Below are positions 16,605 through 26,201 of a DNA stretch of 64,000 nucleotides, one piece after another. The stretch is from JAHBNG01 sp039028975. GTDB lineage: Bacteria; Chloroflexota; Anaerolineae; Caldilineales; Caldilineaceae. The translations under genes were made by a program, and so were the position numbers. Positions within the stretch are counted from its first letter, which is position 1; every line of letters begins with the position of its first letter. The stretch lies in assembly GCA_039028975.1 (NCBI GenBank), contig JBCCHB010000053.1, positions 1 through 64,000 of the forward strand, given 5' to 3'. The notes beneath the pieces are model-generated. The model searched no databases, had not been told where the DNA came from, and saw only the letters and a list, made by a program, of their open reading frames with translations.

Positions 16605-17642
16605 ATGGCGTTAAATGGAGAATCCTCTTCTGGGGATGTACTGTTAGAAATTAGAAATCTCAAAACCTACTTTGAGTTAGATGAGGGAACAGTTCGCGCG
16701 GTCAATGGGGTGGATATAGAGATTAAGCGCGGCCAAGTTGTCGGTGTGGTGGGAGAAAGTGGCTGTGGCAAAAGCATGACAGCCATGTCAATTATGCGCT
16801 TGGTTCCGCCGCCAGGTCAGATTGCTGAGGGAGAAATTCGCTTTCATCGCCCCCAAAGCGGTGGCGGAACCGATATAATTGATCTGGCTGACCTTGACGC
16901 TAACAGCAGTGATATACGCAATATTCGCGGCAACCAGATCTCCATGGTCTTTCAAGAGCCGATGACTGCTCTTAGCCCAGTCCGGACGGTCGGCAAGCAG
17001 ATTACCGAAGCCGTCCGTCTCCATCAGAAGGTTAACAATCTCGAAGCGCGAGAGATTGCCATTGATGCGTTACAGCGGGTGAAGATGCCCAACCCAGCGC
17101 AACGAATGGACGACTATCCCTTCCAACTCAGCGGCGGGATGAGGCAAAGGGCAGTAATTGCAATGGCCTTGGCCTGTCGTCCCCAATTGCTGATTGCTGA
17201 CGAACCGACAACGGCCCTAGATGTGACCACCGAGGCCCAGATTCTGGACGTTATGCGTGGGTTGCAAGAAGAGTCGGGCATGGCCATTCTATACATCACC
17301 CATAACTTGGGCGTCGTGGCCGAAATGGCTGAAGAAGTAGTTGTTATGTATCTAGGCAAGGTGGTCGAGCACACAGATGTAGAGTCGATCTTCTACAACC
17401 CCAAACATCCTTACACTAAAGGGCTGCTCAACTCGATACCACGGCTGGAAAATATTGTCCAAGGTAAAAAAGAGAAGCTTAACGCCATTGAGGGGATGAT
17501 TCCCAGCCCATACAAGCGATTGCAAGGTTGTGCTTTTCACCCCCGCTGTCCAGAATTTATGGAAGGGGTTTGCGATCAGAGAGAGCCTGAACTGATTCAG
17601 TTAGAAGAAGGGCATTCTGTGCGGTGCCATTTGTATGAGTAA
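16605..17642 (+). CDS. ABC transporter ATP-binding protein, OppD/DppD type
   Basis: 345 residues. Walker A is GESGCGKS, the Q-loop VFQEPMTALSP, the signature LSGGMRQR and Walker B LLIADEPTTALD. The C-terminal oligopeptide-transporter extension ends GCAFHPRCPEFMEGVC, a Cys motif that binds an iron-sulfur cluster in some relatives. It energises the permeases at 12686 and 13813, as a heterodimer with the ATPase at 17687. Confidence 0.96.
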   Translation: MALNGESSSGDVLLEIRNLKTYFELDEGTVRAVNGVDIEIKRGQVVGVVGESGCGKSMTAMSIMRLVPPPGQIAEGEIRFHRPQSGGGTDIIDLADLDANSSDIRNIRGNQISMVFQEPMTALSPVRTVGKQITEAVRLHQKVNNLEAREIAIDALQRVKMPNPAQRMDDYPFQLSGGMRQRAVIAMALACRPQLLIADEPTTALDVTTEAQILDVMRGLQEESGMAILYITHNLGVVAEMAEEVVVMYLGKVVEHTDVESIFYNPKHPYTKGLLNSIPRLENIVQGKKEKLNAIEGMIPSPYKRLQGCAFHPRCPEFMEGVCDQREPELIQLEEGHSVRCHLYE

Positions 17643-17686
17643 ATCGATTCATTCACCCGAATATAGAATATCAAAACTGGGTTCAT

Positions 17687-18724
17687 ATGTCTACCGAAAA
17701 CGGAACGAACGCCCAGGCCCCCCTCCTGGATATCAAAAACCTAAAAAAATATTTTCCCATTACACGAGGCTTCTTTAAGCGTACGGTTGGCTATGTCAAG
17801 GCCGTGGATGACGTGAATCTTCATGTTCATGAAGGCGAAACCTTGGGGTTAGTGGGAGAAAGTGGATGTGGCAAGACCACAACCGGTCGCATGATTCTAC
17901 GGGCGATTGACCCTACTGAGGGCGATATCCTATACCGAGATCCAGAACTGGGCGATGTGAATATTTCTGCATTGGAGGATCGGGATTTGAAATTGGTGCG
18001 CCGCAATATGCGCATGATCTTCCAAGATCCTCATGCTTCGCTGAACCCCCGCATGACGTTGCTGGAGTTGGTTGGCGCGCCCTTGCGAGCCATGAACATC
18101 GCCAAGGGGGGTGAACTAGAGGATCGGGTAGCGGACATTCTGAAGCTAGTTGGCTTGGCGCCAGAATTTATGCGGCGCTATCCTCATGCCTTTAGCGGTG
18201 GGCAGCGACAGCGCATTGGCATTGCTCGGGCATTGGTTTCCAATCCGAACCTAGTTGTGGCCGACGAGCCAGTCTCGGCTTTGGATGTTTCGGTACAGGC
18301 CCAAATTCTTAACCTACTTCAAGAGCTCCAGGCCGAGATGGGATTGACCTACATCTTTGTGGCTCATGATCTGAGCGTGGTGGCTCACATCTCCGATCGG
18401 GTTGCCGTTATGTATGTGGGAAAAATCGTGGAGCTTGCACCGACCATTGAGCTATTCACAAAGCCAAAACATCCCTACACCGAAGCGCTTATGTCGGCCA
18501 TTCCCAAGCCAGATCCCAAGCGCAGAGACACGTCTCGTATTGTATTGGAGGGAGAGGTGGCCAATCCTGCCAATCCCCCCTCGGGCTGTTACTTCCATCC
18601 CCGCTGTGTCTATGCCAAAGACATTTGTGCCAATGAAGAACCCTCTTGGGATGAGGTCTCTCCTGGTCATTTTGCCAAATGCCACTTTGCCCAGGAACTT
18701 GAGCTAACTGGTGCCGTTTCTTAA
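17687..18724 (+). CDS. ABC transporter ATP-binding protein, OppF/DppF type
   Basis: 345 residues. Walker A GESGCGKT, Q-loop IFQDPHASLNPRMT, signature FSGGQRQR, Walker B LVVADEPVSALD and the C-terminal GCYFHPRCVYAKDIC extension. The opening ITRGFFKRTVGYVKAVDDV is typical of the F subunit. It starts 44 bp after the partner ATPase and completes the importer. Confidence 0.96.
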   Translation: MSTENGTNAQAPLLDIKNLKKYFPITRGFFKRTVGYVKAVDDVNLHVHEGETLGLVGESGCGKTTTGRMILRAIDPTEGDILYRDPELGDVNISALEDRDLKLVRRNMRMIFQDPHASLNPRMTLLELVGAPLRAMNIAKGGELEDRVADILKLVGLAPEFMRRYPHAFSGGQRQRIGIARALVSNPNLVVADEPVSALDVSVQAQILNLLQELQAEMGLTYIFVAHDLSVVAHISDRVAVMYVGKIVELAPTIELFTKPKHPYTEALMSAIPKPDPKRRDTSRIVLEGEVANPANPPSGCYFHPRCVYAKDICANEEPSWDEVSPGHFAKCHFAQELELTGAVS

Positions 18725-19096
18725 TTGACTAATGAGAATCCCCCTATGAAACAGAATCGCCAAAGTGCCCTACAGGTTCTACTGCTCTATTTACTCTGGT
18801 TTACCTCGTGTGGTGTCTCCTTTATCAATTTTGTGGATGCCCTAAATAAGGTGCGGACGATCGCCATATTTGCAGGCGCAGATGGCTGGAATCTACCTGC
18901 CATTGACCGATCTGCGCTCTTTATATTGGGCGGCATTATGGTCATCTTTTTTTTCTGGTGCGAATCCTACTACCGGAGAGCATCCAAGATCAGCATCGCT
19001 CGGCTGTTTCGGGCGTTTGGTTGGGTAACTGGTTGCCAAGTTCTGCTATTGGGGATAGGGTACTTAATTCCCTTGGTTTTGGAGCGCATATACTGA
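18725..19096 (+). CDS. Small three-helix membrane protein, unrecognised
   Basis: 123 residues if read from the TTG directly after the ATPase stop, or 116 from ATG 18746. Three hydrophobic segments are visible: VLLLYLLWFTSCGVSFINFV, ALFILGGIMVIFFFW and VTGCQVLLLGIGYLIPLVL. No family recognised. The direct abutment suggests it is the last gene of the transporter operon. Confidence 0.6.
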   Translation: MTNENPPMKQNRQSALQVLLLYLLWFTSCGVSFINFVDALNKVRTIAIFAGADGWNLPAIDRSALFILGGIMVIFFFWCESYYRRASKISIARLFRAFGWVTGCQVLLLGIGYLIPLVLERIY

Positions 19097-19415
19097 TAAT
19101 GTCCATACCACAATCGCGTGAATTCTCCACCAGACAGAGAATACGTTCTAGCAAAGAGGAAGAGATAGACAGAGCAGAAGGGGGCTGCCATGTGTCGTTT
19201 CCGCAGATAGTAAGCGGAAATCCATCTCTCAACAACACGATGGATGCCCGAAGGCTGTTATCGGGCATGACAGATGGAGACTATTTCCTTCGATTTACGC
19301 CCCTTTTCACCCCGGACTTGCAGAACGAATTTTCTATCTGACCCGGAATCGTTTTATTATATTCTCGATCCTAAGCAATTCAGCGATGATACTATACAAA
19401 TAAGGAAAGCCCATT
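19097..19415. other. Non-coding gap with two hairpins
   Basis: Two perfect small hairpins are seen: TTTCCGC/GCGGAAA (19198-19220) and ATGCCCGA/TCGGGCAT (19244-19268). Neither is followed by a good T-run. No gene is supported here. Confidence 0.5.
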
Positions 19416-20354
19416 ATGACTCTATCACATTCCGATCTGTTAGAATCCCTCTACGCCCCGACAACTATTCCCATCGTCCCCTACAAAAATGGCCAAATTG
19501 ATATGAAAGGTCATGCCAAGAATATCGAATACTTAATGACCCATAACTATCTCGATAATGGGCGCAAACGGGTTATATCCGTGGCGGGGACCAGCCTAAT
19601 TCATCACATTGAGCCAATGGACCAAACTCGAATATTTGATACGATGGGGCAAGTGATGGGGGATGACGGTGTGCTGATGTCAGCGATTGTGCCTACGCCC
19701 ATTGGGACTGCAGGTCGTCTGATTGAGGAACAATCCCAGCTAAAGCGCCCACCTGATGTCTATCTGATCATGCCTCTGGGCGGCATTTACAGCCCTGAAG
19801 GCATGTACGATACCTTTATGCAATTTGGTGAGGCCTATGGTTCTACCTGTGATGCTCGTCTCATCTATTACTTCCGCCAGCCCAGAGATCGGGCAGTAGC
19901 CATCCAACTGCTCAATGATTCACCCCACTTTGTCGGCGTGAAAATCGGCACAGGTATAGAGGATGTGCAACCTTTTCTTGACGGCGTAGGCGACAATGCC
20001 ATGGTTATTTGGGGAATTGGGGATCGGAGTACAGATGCTGCCGAAGTGGGATCCAAGGGGCATACGTCAGGTACGGCTGTTGTCTGTGCCAAGGTTGCGG
20101 ATGAGATCAACAATGCACAACGCCGCGGAGATTTCGCGGCGGCCCGAGAGATGGAGGCCCTTATTACGCCACTTGAGGAGATTCGCTTCCATGACGGACG
20201 CAAATACAACTACGCGGCGGTCGTAGAGGCTATGAACCAGAGTGGTTTTGATGATATTGTCGGTGGCGACGGTGGCCCCTTTAATCCCCGGGTGCCCGCA
20301 TCTGTGGTGGCGGAAGTACAAGCAGCTGTTGAAATTGTCAAGGATTACCATTAG
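19416..20354 (+). CDS. Dihydrodipicolinate synthase / N-acetylneuraminate lyase (DapA) family protein
   Basis: 312 residues, the usual length. ATG 19416 is preceded by AAGGAAAG. The family makes or cleaves 2-keto acids through a Schiff base on a TIM barrel. Lys176 in FVGVKIGTG is the Schiff-base Lys and Tyr151/152 in LIYYFRQP the catalytic Tyr. The GTS motif before SLIHH lies where the GTTGE carboxylate-binding motif is expected, but it is altered (VAGTSLIHHIEP), so this is unlikely to be true DapA. Aldolase or dehydratase of a sugar acid is more likely, which suits the neighbouring sugar importer. Confidence 0.88.
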   Translation: MTLSHSDLLESLYAPTTIPIVPYKNGQIDMKGHAKNIEYLMTHNYLDNGRKRVISVAGTSLIHHIEPMDQTRIFDTMGQVMGDDGVLMSAIVPTPIGTAGRLIEEQSQLKRPPDVYLIMPLGGIYSPEGMYDTFMQFGEAYGSTCDARLIYYFRQPRDRAVAIQLLNDSPHFVGVKIGTGIEDVQPFLDGVGDNAMVIWGIGDRSTDAAEVGSKGHTSGTAVVCAKVADEINNAQRRGDFAAAREMEALITPLEEIRFHDGRKYNYAAVVEAMNQSGFDDIVGGDGGPFNPRVPASVVAEVQAAVEIVKDYH

Positions 20355-20370
20355 GCACGTATGCAGGAAC

Positions 20371-21123
20371 TTATTCTTGATCCGATGGATGGATCCAGTA
20401 CCAGTATCGATAAGACTCCTGAAAGCCCAGCTTAGTATAGAGTGCAATAGCTGGGCTATTTTTTGCAGTAACCTGGAGATATGCGTGTTTGGCACCTTCG
20501 TCTTCCCCCCAGGCCAACAGATTTTGGACGAGCTCTCTGCCAAATCCTTTCCCGCGATAGTCAGATTGAACAACGATATCAAATAGACCCAAGTAGCCCG
20601 CTTCACAGACGCCCAAACCACAGGCTATTGGATCCCCAAGACGTATGGTCATGTAGGATGTATCACCCATAATTCGGTTGAGTATCTCTTCATGGGTTGC
20701 TGCATCTTTGCGACTGGGATCCATTTCATGGTAGAGCGGAACCCACAGATCAGGCCAATGTAACTCAAACATGCGTGGCGTGTACTGATACTGCCTCGGT
20801 TCCAAGGGCATGGTCATGACAATGGTTTCATCAAATCGGGTATAGCCTTTGTCGGCTAATTGTTTATCTAGCAACGCTGCGTCGGATACAAATGATGGAA
20901 CGCGAAAGATGGGCGGTAGGTGGCAGCGATGATAGAGCCTTATACAATGGTTGATCTTCTCTGTTAACGAATTGTGCCCGCGGTACAATGGCGTTACGGA
21001 ATTAGCTCGCTTGGTATATCCGTTGGACATGCGCAATATCCATCCATCATACACCAACGTATTGAGCGCTGGCCAGGCATTTAAACTTGTTTCTTCCAGG
21101 TGTTGCAGATATAGTTTGCTCAT
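20371..21123 (-). CDS. GNAT family N-acetyltransferase
   Basis: 250 residues; ends 16 bp from the convergent lyase gene. The C-terminal half is a clear GNAT domain: LGLFDIVVQSDYRGKGFGRELVQ (acetyl-CoA loop RGKGFG) and NSPAIALYTKLGFQESYRYWYW. The N-terminal half (MSKLYLQHLEE…GWILRMSNGYTKRANSV) matches the layout of GNAT proteins with a degenerate N-terminal GNAT domain. Substrate unknown. Confidence 0.9.
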   Translation of the reverse strand: MSKLYLQHLEETSLNAWPALNTLVYDGWILRMSNGYTKRANSVTPLYRGHNSLTEKINHCIRLYHRCHLPPIFRVPSFVSDAALLDKQLADKGYTRFDETIVMTMPLEPRQYQYTPRMFELHWPDLWVPLYHEMDPSRKDAATHEEILNRIMGDTSYMTIRLGDPIACGLGVCEAGYLGLFDIVVQSDYRGKGFGRELVQNLLAWGEDEGAKHAYLQVTAKNSPAIALYTKLGFQESYRYWYWIHPSDQE

Positions 21124-21153
21124 TATTCCTTATTATCCTTCTATCTTATCACC

Positions 21154-21236
21154 TATAATCAGCTCTGTTTGAAAATCGTACTTTTGTTCTTCGTGTGGAG
21201 GTATAGAAAAGTACGGTTTTCAATTCGACTGCGGTA
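21154..21236 (-). repeat. Dispersed palindromic repeat, copy 1
   Basis: Read on the minus strand it starts TACCGCAGTCGAATTGAAAA and ends near CAAACAGAGCTGATTATA, enclosing a hairpin (GAAAATCGTACTTTT / AAAAGTACGGTTTTC at 21171-21221, one mismatch). The ends match the elements at 27099-27184 and 61775-61810. A partial copy of one arm is at 21451-21479. Confidence 0.75.
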
Positions 21237-21267
21237 AAGCTCTGGCATGGCAGAACATTTTTTCGTG

Positions 21268-21297
21268 TTGACAAATCCTATACATTGTACTAGGATT
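21268..21297 (+). promoter_or_regulatory. Putative promoter with an operator-like palindrome
   Basis: TTGACA (21268-21273), a 17-bp spacer, then TAGGAT (21291-21296). The spacer and -10 form an inverted repeat AATCCTA…TAGGATT (21274-21297), so a repressor could sit on the -10. It lies ~400 bp upstream of the sugar-binding protein. Transcription from here would give a long leader. Confidence 0.45.
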
Positions 21298-21552
21298 GTT
21301 CTATCCCCGACGCATTACACGAAGTTCCATTTACAAGCAGAAGTGGCTCATCTGTGCAAAGTAGCCGGGCCGACTTCAAAGATCTTGAAAGTGCACAGTC
21401 CCACGCGTTCCGGCTGATGAGCGACAGAAGTTCGGTCTCTGTAAGAGTGCTATAGAAAAGTCACGATTGCAAATCGACTATCTTATGCTCCCTGGAAGAT
21501 GTTGCTTGCTCATTTTCCAATTGTTGTCTGTTTTATCCTCTTTCAACAGCAT

Positions 21553-21634
21553 GGCTCTCTAGCAAAATTTTGTCTTGACTTTCGTCCGGTTTCCTATGGG
21601 TACCCCAATAAGAACGGACAAATTTTGTCAGAGC
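21553..21634. repeat. Imperfect inverted repeat in the leader of the sugar importer
   Basis: GCTCT…GCAAAATTTTGTC (left) is largely complementary to GACAAATTTTGTCAGAGC (right, ending 21634). The rest of the 21124-21692 gap has no coding frame I can support. The structure lies 58 bp before the importer gene. Confidence 0.45.
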
Positions 21635-21692
21635 TATATGTTATGTATCATAAACCATCAATTCTCAGTCACCTATAGGAGGTAACAGAAGC

Positions 21693-23048
21693 ATGTCTCA
21701 ATCCATTACTTCGCTCTCTCGTCGTGATTTTCTACGTGTTGTTGGTCTATCAACTACTGGCGCTCTTCTTGCTGCCTGCGCACCGGCTGGTACACCGGGC
21801 GGTAGCGGTGCACCAGGGGGAGACAACAGCCTCTCATTCTGGATGTGGAATACCTTTGCACCACCGGCTGATGAACTCATGCAAGAGAAGCTAAATGAAT
21901 GGGCCGATGCTAATGGGGTCACGCTTGAAATTTCGCGTGATTCTGACGGTAATCAGCAAACAAAGGTTCTGCCAGCGATTGAAGGAGGAACCTTGCCGGA
22001 TGCGATGTTCGCAGGTGCAAACATCGCCCTCCAAATGACAGAGGCTCAAGCGCTGGCCCCGTTGACGGATCTCTTCCCGGCTATAGGGGATGCCCACGGC
22101 GGCTGGCAACCAAGATTGAAGGAATATGCTACCCGTGACGGCGAGGTTCATTTCTTGCCCTACTCCATCGATACGCCCATGTTCTACTATCGGCAGGATA
22201 TCCTAGAAGAAGCTGGTATAACCGCTCCTGAGGGTCAATGGACGTGGGACGAGGTACGAGAGATTGGTGCACAGGCCCAAGAATATTCGGCTGGGTCAGG
22301 CTCCAATATGGTTGGTTGGGGTTTTGGGGTTGTCCAACAACAGCATGATGCCTGGTGTCAAGACCTCTTCCGCAACTTTGGTGCCGATATTTGGGATGAG
22401 AGCGGTCAAAAGATCATTCTAGCTGATGAGAAGGCAGAAGAAGCCACGCGAGCGCTTAACTTCGCCAAAGAGGCGTGGGACATGGGCCTCTTCCCGGCAG
22501 ATGCTGCTTCGTGGGACTGGGCGTCAAACAACAAGGCATTCCAAGAAGACCAGGCGATTATGGTCATCAATGCCGCGTCTATTTTTGTTTGGTCTGCAGA
22601 AAATCGCCCAGAGCTCAACGAGGCAACTGGACTTGCTCCTAAACCCAAGGGTATGCGTGATACCACGGATGCGGGTCTGCGTTACACCGTTGTTATGTCC
22701 AATGAATCAGACAATAAAGAGACGGCCACGGATCTGCTTAATGCCCTCTTTGACAGCGAAATTTATGCACCCTGGCTGGAGAAGGGCTTTGTAGCGAATG
22801 TTCTTGCTGAGTATAATGATCATCCCATGTGGGAAGGCAAACGTGGTGCCTTTAACCTGGCCGCTCAGATTGGCACCTATGGCGGCTATCCTGCACCCTT
22901 CGACAATGCTGCCATGTCTGAACTGAATGGACCCAACGAGCCCACTGGCTCGATGATGGTACGCGTGCTTATCGACGATTGGACCCCTGAAGAGGCCATA
23001 GCCGAGGCAGATGAGTTTGCAAAACGCCTCTTTGAGAAATATTTCTAG
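21693..23048 (+). CDS. Sugar-type ABC transporter substrate-binding protein (SBP family 1)
   Basis: 451 residues; ATG 21693 with ATAGGAGGTAAC upstream. The N-terminus has a twin-arginine motif (SRRDFLRVVG) and lipobox (GALLAACAP), then a Gly/Pro linker, so it is a lipid-anchored extracellular receptor. The MalE/UgpB-like body includes LPDAMFAGANIALQMTEAQALAPLTDLF, LPYSIDTPMFYYRQDILEEAGI and FQEDQAIMVINAAS. It would deliver an oligosaccharide or related solute to the permeases at 23281 and 24216. No ATPase is encoded nearby, so it probably shares a MsmK-like subunit encoded elsewhere. Confidence 0.95.
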   Translation: MSQSITSLSRRDFLRVVGLSTTGALLAACAPAGTPGGSGAPGGDNSLSFWMWNTFAPPADELMQEKLNEWADANGVTLEISRDSDGNQQTKVLPAIEGGTLPDAMFAGANIALQMTEAQALAPLTDLFPAIGDAHGGWQPRLKEYATRDGEVHFLPYSIDTPMFYYRQDILEEAGITAPEGQWTWDEVREIGAQAQEYSAGSGSNMVGWGFGVVQQQHDAWCQDLFRNFGADIWDESGQKIILADEKAEEATRALNFAKEAWDMGLFPADAASWDWASNNKAFQEDQAIMVINAASIFVWSAENRPELNEATGLAPKPKGMRDTTDAGLRYTVVMSNESDNKETATDLLNALFDSEIYAPWLEKGFVANVLAEYNDHPMWEGKRGAFNLAAQIGTYGGYPAPFDNAAMSELNGPNEPTGSMMVRVLIDDWTPEEAIAEADEFAKRLFEKYF

Positions 23049-23060
23049 AATCGAGAATCT

Positions 23061-23128
23061 GTAGATCGCAACCATTCAATGAGCATGCCCTAACGCGGCA
23101 CGGACGTGCCTACGGATCTGCGATCTAC
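23061..23128. repeat. Nested inverted repeat between importer genes
   Basis: GTAGATCGCA (23061-23070) pairs with TGCGATCTAC (23119-23128), and a perfect inner hairpin GGCACG-GA-CGTGCC lies at 23097-23110. It sits in the 232-bp gap between the binding protein and the first permease, a common place for expression-balancing stem-loops. Confidence 0.7.
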
Positions 23129-23280
23129 TAAGAATGATATACGTTGTGTATTCGAACGGAGAAATATCCAGATGAATGTGCAACTTATTTCATTCTTTAG
23201 TTAAAGGTTGCAGGGTTGTAGGGCGGAAAGGTTGTAGGCATATCACCCTTTGCCACTCTGTTACTTCGCTGGAGGAGCTC

Positions 23281-24219
23281 ATGAGCCAAGAAACTTTAGC
23301 TAAGCCCATCTTATCTAGCCCACCTGTTCAGAAAAAGCGTTCACTCTTTGCAGGTGATACGCGGTTAGGCTGGTTGTTGGTTGCGCCAGCAGTCGTCGTC
23401 GTTTTGGGTATGGTTGGCTATCCTTTTCTCGAGGCAATTCGCATTAGCTTTACCAACAGGATGATCGGTCGCGGACCTGGTGAATTCGTTGGGTTTGAGA
23501 ACTATCTCTATATTCTCCAATGGCCAGAATTTACGCAGATGGTCGTACGCACCATTGCCTTTACGATTGCTGCAGTTTTTTTGAAGACCGTTGTCGGGTT
23601 GATTTTGGCTACAGCACTAAATCAGGACTTTCGAGGGCGAAATATCCTAAGAGGTATTTTTATGTTGCCCTGGATTCTGCCGACTTACATCATTGTCCTC
23701 GTCTGGCGCTGGATTTTTGATGGACAAACTGGAGTTCTTAACCAGATCCTCACAAGTTGGGGATTGATTAGCTCGAATATTCCCTTTCTAGCCCAGACAG
23801 GGTCAGCCATCAGCGCCTTGATTTTTGTGCTCGTATGGAAGGGATACCCCTTCTATGCGTTGACTTTTCTCGCTGGAATGCAAACCATATCAGCCGAGCT
23901 GTATGATGCAGCTAAGGTGGATGGAGCAGGACGGTTGGCTCGCTTCCGCTATATTACACTCCCTGGATTACAACAAGTGATGGGGGTTGTGATCCTCCTA
24001 TCAACCATTTGGACCATGAATACGCTCGAGATACCGCTACTGCTCACTGGAGGTGGTCCTAGCAATGATACAGAGGTTTTCCCACTGCTTACTTACCATT
24101 TGGCTCTTCAGAATTTCCGCCTAGGCGAGGGGGCCGCGCTGCCAATCATGATGTTACCTATCATCGCTTTCTTGGTGTTGGGTGTGGCTAGCTATATGGA
24201 TCGAGAGGCAACCCAATGA
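23281..24219 (+). CDS. Sugar ABC transporter permease, MalF/UgpA type
   Basis: 312 residues from ATG 23281, which has GGAGGAG just upstream; an in-frame start at 23176 would add a Cys/His-rich leader that does not look like protein and crosses direct repeats (GGTTGTAGG). Six hydrophobic segments begin GWLLVAPAVVVVLGMVGYPF. The EAA loop is AKVDGAGRLARFRYITLPG. Forms the channel with the next gene. Confidence 0.94.
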   Translation: MSQETLAKPILSSPPVQKKRSLFAGDTRLGWLLVAPAVVVVLGMVGYPFLEAIRISFTNRMIGRGPGEFVGFENYLYILQWPEFTQMVVRTIAFTIAAVFLKTVVGLILATALNQDFRGRNILRGIFMLPWILPTYIIVLVWRWIFDGQTGVLNQILTSWGLISSNIPFLAQTGSAISALIFVLVWKGYPFYALTFLAGMQTISAELYDAAKVDGAGRLARFRYITLPGLQQVMGVVILLSTIWTMNTLEIPLLLTGGGPSNDTEVFPLLTYHLALQNFRLGEGAALPIMMLPIIAFLVLGVASYMDREATQ

Positions 24220-25061
24220 CCAATTTAATTGATCGGATCCCAGAATCAGCGTTCCGTATTATTGCTGGTGTTGTTATTGCTGTTCTCTTTGGGATGATCC
24301 TCTTTCCACTCTATTTTATGGCAATTACCGCCTTCAAAGTAGAGAGTGAAATTTATTCAGAGCTTACGTGGATTCCGCGTGAGCCTACATGGAATAACTT
24401 TTACGATGTCTTCTACAACTTTGGTATTCCCCTCTACCTGAGGAATACCTTGATCGTCGCCATCACCACAACCATCATTGTCGTGATAATCTCGATTTTG
24501 GCAGCATATGCCCTAACTCGTCTGCGCTTTCCTGGGCGAGCGGCCATGGCGAGGGGCGTTCTCTTTGTCTACCTAGTCCCTAGCTCACTCATGCTGATTC
24601 CCATGTATCTGATCATCATCAATCTGAGATTGAAGGATAGCTATTTGGGGCTAATTGTTGCTAATATGAGTTTTAGTGTCCCCTTTTGCACATGGTTATT
24701 GATGGGGTATCTACGTAGCCTTTCTGCCGAGATGGAAGAAGCATCTATGATTGATGGCTGCACCCGCCTCATGTCCCTTTGGCATATTGTGATTCCACTC
24801 TCCATCCCCGGTATTGTCACGGCGGCAATCTTTATCTTCAACAATGTCTGGAACGAGTTCATCTTCGCTCTAGTTCTGGCGCAAGATGACGCCCACAAAA
24901 TGATCTCTGTAGGGTTGGCCAATTTCTATCGGGCCGACTTTTATATGGTGGGTCCCATGATGGCGGGATCCCTGATTGCCATGGCCCCCGTGGTGATTCT
25001 TTATATTTTGGCTCAACGATATGTGGTTTCTGGTTTAGCGGCTGGAGCAGTAAAGGGGTAG
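24216..25061 (+). CDS. Sugar ABC transporter permease, MalG/UgpE type
   Basis: 281 residues; overlaps the partner permease by 4 bases (ATGA), so they are translationally coupled. Six membrane segments, the EAA loop EASMIDGCTRLMSLWHIVIPLSIPG and the family's WNEFIFALVL motif are present. Completes the importer's membrane part. Confidence 0.95.
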   Translation: MTNLIDRIPESAFRIIAGVVIAVLFGMILFPLYFMAITAFKVESEIYSELTWIPREPTWNNFYDVFYNFGIPLYLRNTLIVAITTTIIVVIISILAAYALTRLRFPGRAAMARGVLFVYLVPSSLMLIPMYLIIINLRLKDSYLGLIVANMSFSVPFCTWLLMGYLRSLSAEMEEASMIDGCTRLMSLWHIVIPLSIPGIVTAAIFIFNNVWNEFIFALVLAQDDAHKMISVGLANFYRADFYMVGPMMAGSLIAMAPVVILYILAQRYVVSGLAAGAVKG

Positions 25062-25067
25062 ATATCA

Positions 25068-26138
25068 ATGGACACAACACGCACAATTTACATCTCCGAA
25101 CCCGGCAAAATTACTCTGGAGACCATTCCACTGCCCGAACTCAAGCCCAACCAAGTGCTGATCAAGACCCATCAAGCGTCGGTCTGTGGTTCAGAGCGCT
25201 ACTTCTACCGGGGCATCAACGTGCGCCCTCAAGACGAAGCCCGCGGTGGTGCCGAGACGGAACTTGGCTCTTCTCACCCAGAGGGCAAACCTGCTCATGC
25301 ATACCCTATGGGACCATTGGGCCATGAAGGTGGTGGCACTATTTTGGATGTTGGTGCTGGGGTTGATGAATATCTAGGCGGCGGAACGGTCCAAGTTGGC
25401 GACCGGGTTGGTAGCCTGATTTACCCTACCTATTCGGATCATTGGGTAACCAATGTGGCCAACGTCCAGCCCATTCCCCAAGGTGTATCATTTGAAGTAG
25501 GGTGTCTCTACGAGCCATTGGGCTGTGCAGTCTGGGCTGCTATTCATATGGGGGTGAAGCTGGGGGATACGGTGGCCGTCAATGGCGTGGGGTTTGCAGG
25601 CAATATCATGCTGCAAGGGGCGCTCAAAGCAGGCGCATCCATGGTCATTGGCGTTGACGTGGTGCAGAGCAAGCTGGATGTGGCCACTCAGTTGGGCGCG
25701 CATCACGTGGTCAACGCCAGCCAGGTTGATCCGACCGAAGCGGTATTGGAACTAACCAAGGGCGAAGGGGTCGATGTGGCCGTGGAAGCCATTGGCGGCA
25801 CGGGCATTGGGCTGGTCCAAGCCCTAGATATGGTCGGCCATAACGGAATTCTGGCCCTTTATGGTGACAACTATGCGCCGGTCAAGGAGTTCTGCTTTCA
25901 CCGCTTTCACGAAGATGGGTTGGATGTGCGCAACCTAAATGCGGTCCATTACACCAATTTGCGTTCGGTTGAGCACATGCGTGAGGCGTACCGTGCAGTA
26001 GAACGAGGCGTCTTCGATTTGGACATCATCTTTGAAAACTCTGTCAGCTATCGTCTGGATGAGCTACCTGACGTCTTTAGCCAGGAGACGCAAAATTTAG
26101 AGCAGCAAGGGTCCTTGAAGACGCTCATTATTCCCTAA
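25068..26138 (+). CDS. Zinc-dependent medium-chain alcohol/polyol dehydrogenase
   Basis: 356 residues starting 6 bp after the permease stop, so it is co-transcribed with the importer. Catalytic zinc ligands are C40 (ASVCGSE) and H86-E87 (GPLGHEGGG); a Glu is in CLYEPLGCAVWAA. The NAD(P) Rossmann motif is AVNGVGFAGN. The Cys cluster for the structural zinc is missing, as in sorbitol and threonine dehydrogenase-like members lacking that site. It probably oxidises the sugar or polyol brought in by the transporter. Confidence 0.92.
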   Translation: MDTTRTIYISEPGKITLETIPLPELKPNQVLIKTHQASVCGSERYFYRGINVRPQDEARGGAETELGSSHPEGKPAHAYPMGPLGHEGGGTILDVGAGVDEYLGGGTVQVGDRVGSLIYPTYSDHWVTNVANVQPIPQGVSFEVGCLYEPLGCAVWAAIHMGVKLGDTVAVNGVGFAGNIMLQGALKAGASMVIGVDVVQSKLDVATQLGAHHVVNASQVDPTEAVLELTKGEGVDVAVEAIGGTGIGLVQALDMVGHNGILALYGDNYAPVKEFCFHRFHEDGLDVRNLNAVHYTNLRSVEHMREAYRAVERGVFDLDIIFENSVSYRLDELPDVFSQETQNLEQQGSLKTLIIP

Positions 26139-26201
26139 GGGGAAATGAGCCGGTCCGCTGCGTTGTTCCTACGTTATGGGGATCTACGCAGTTGAATGTG
26201 G

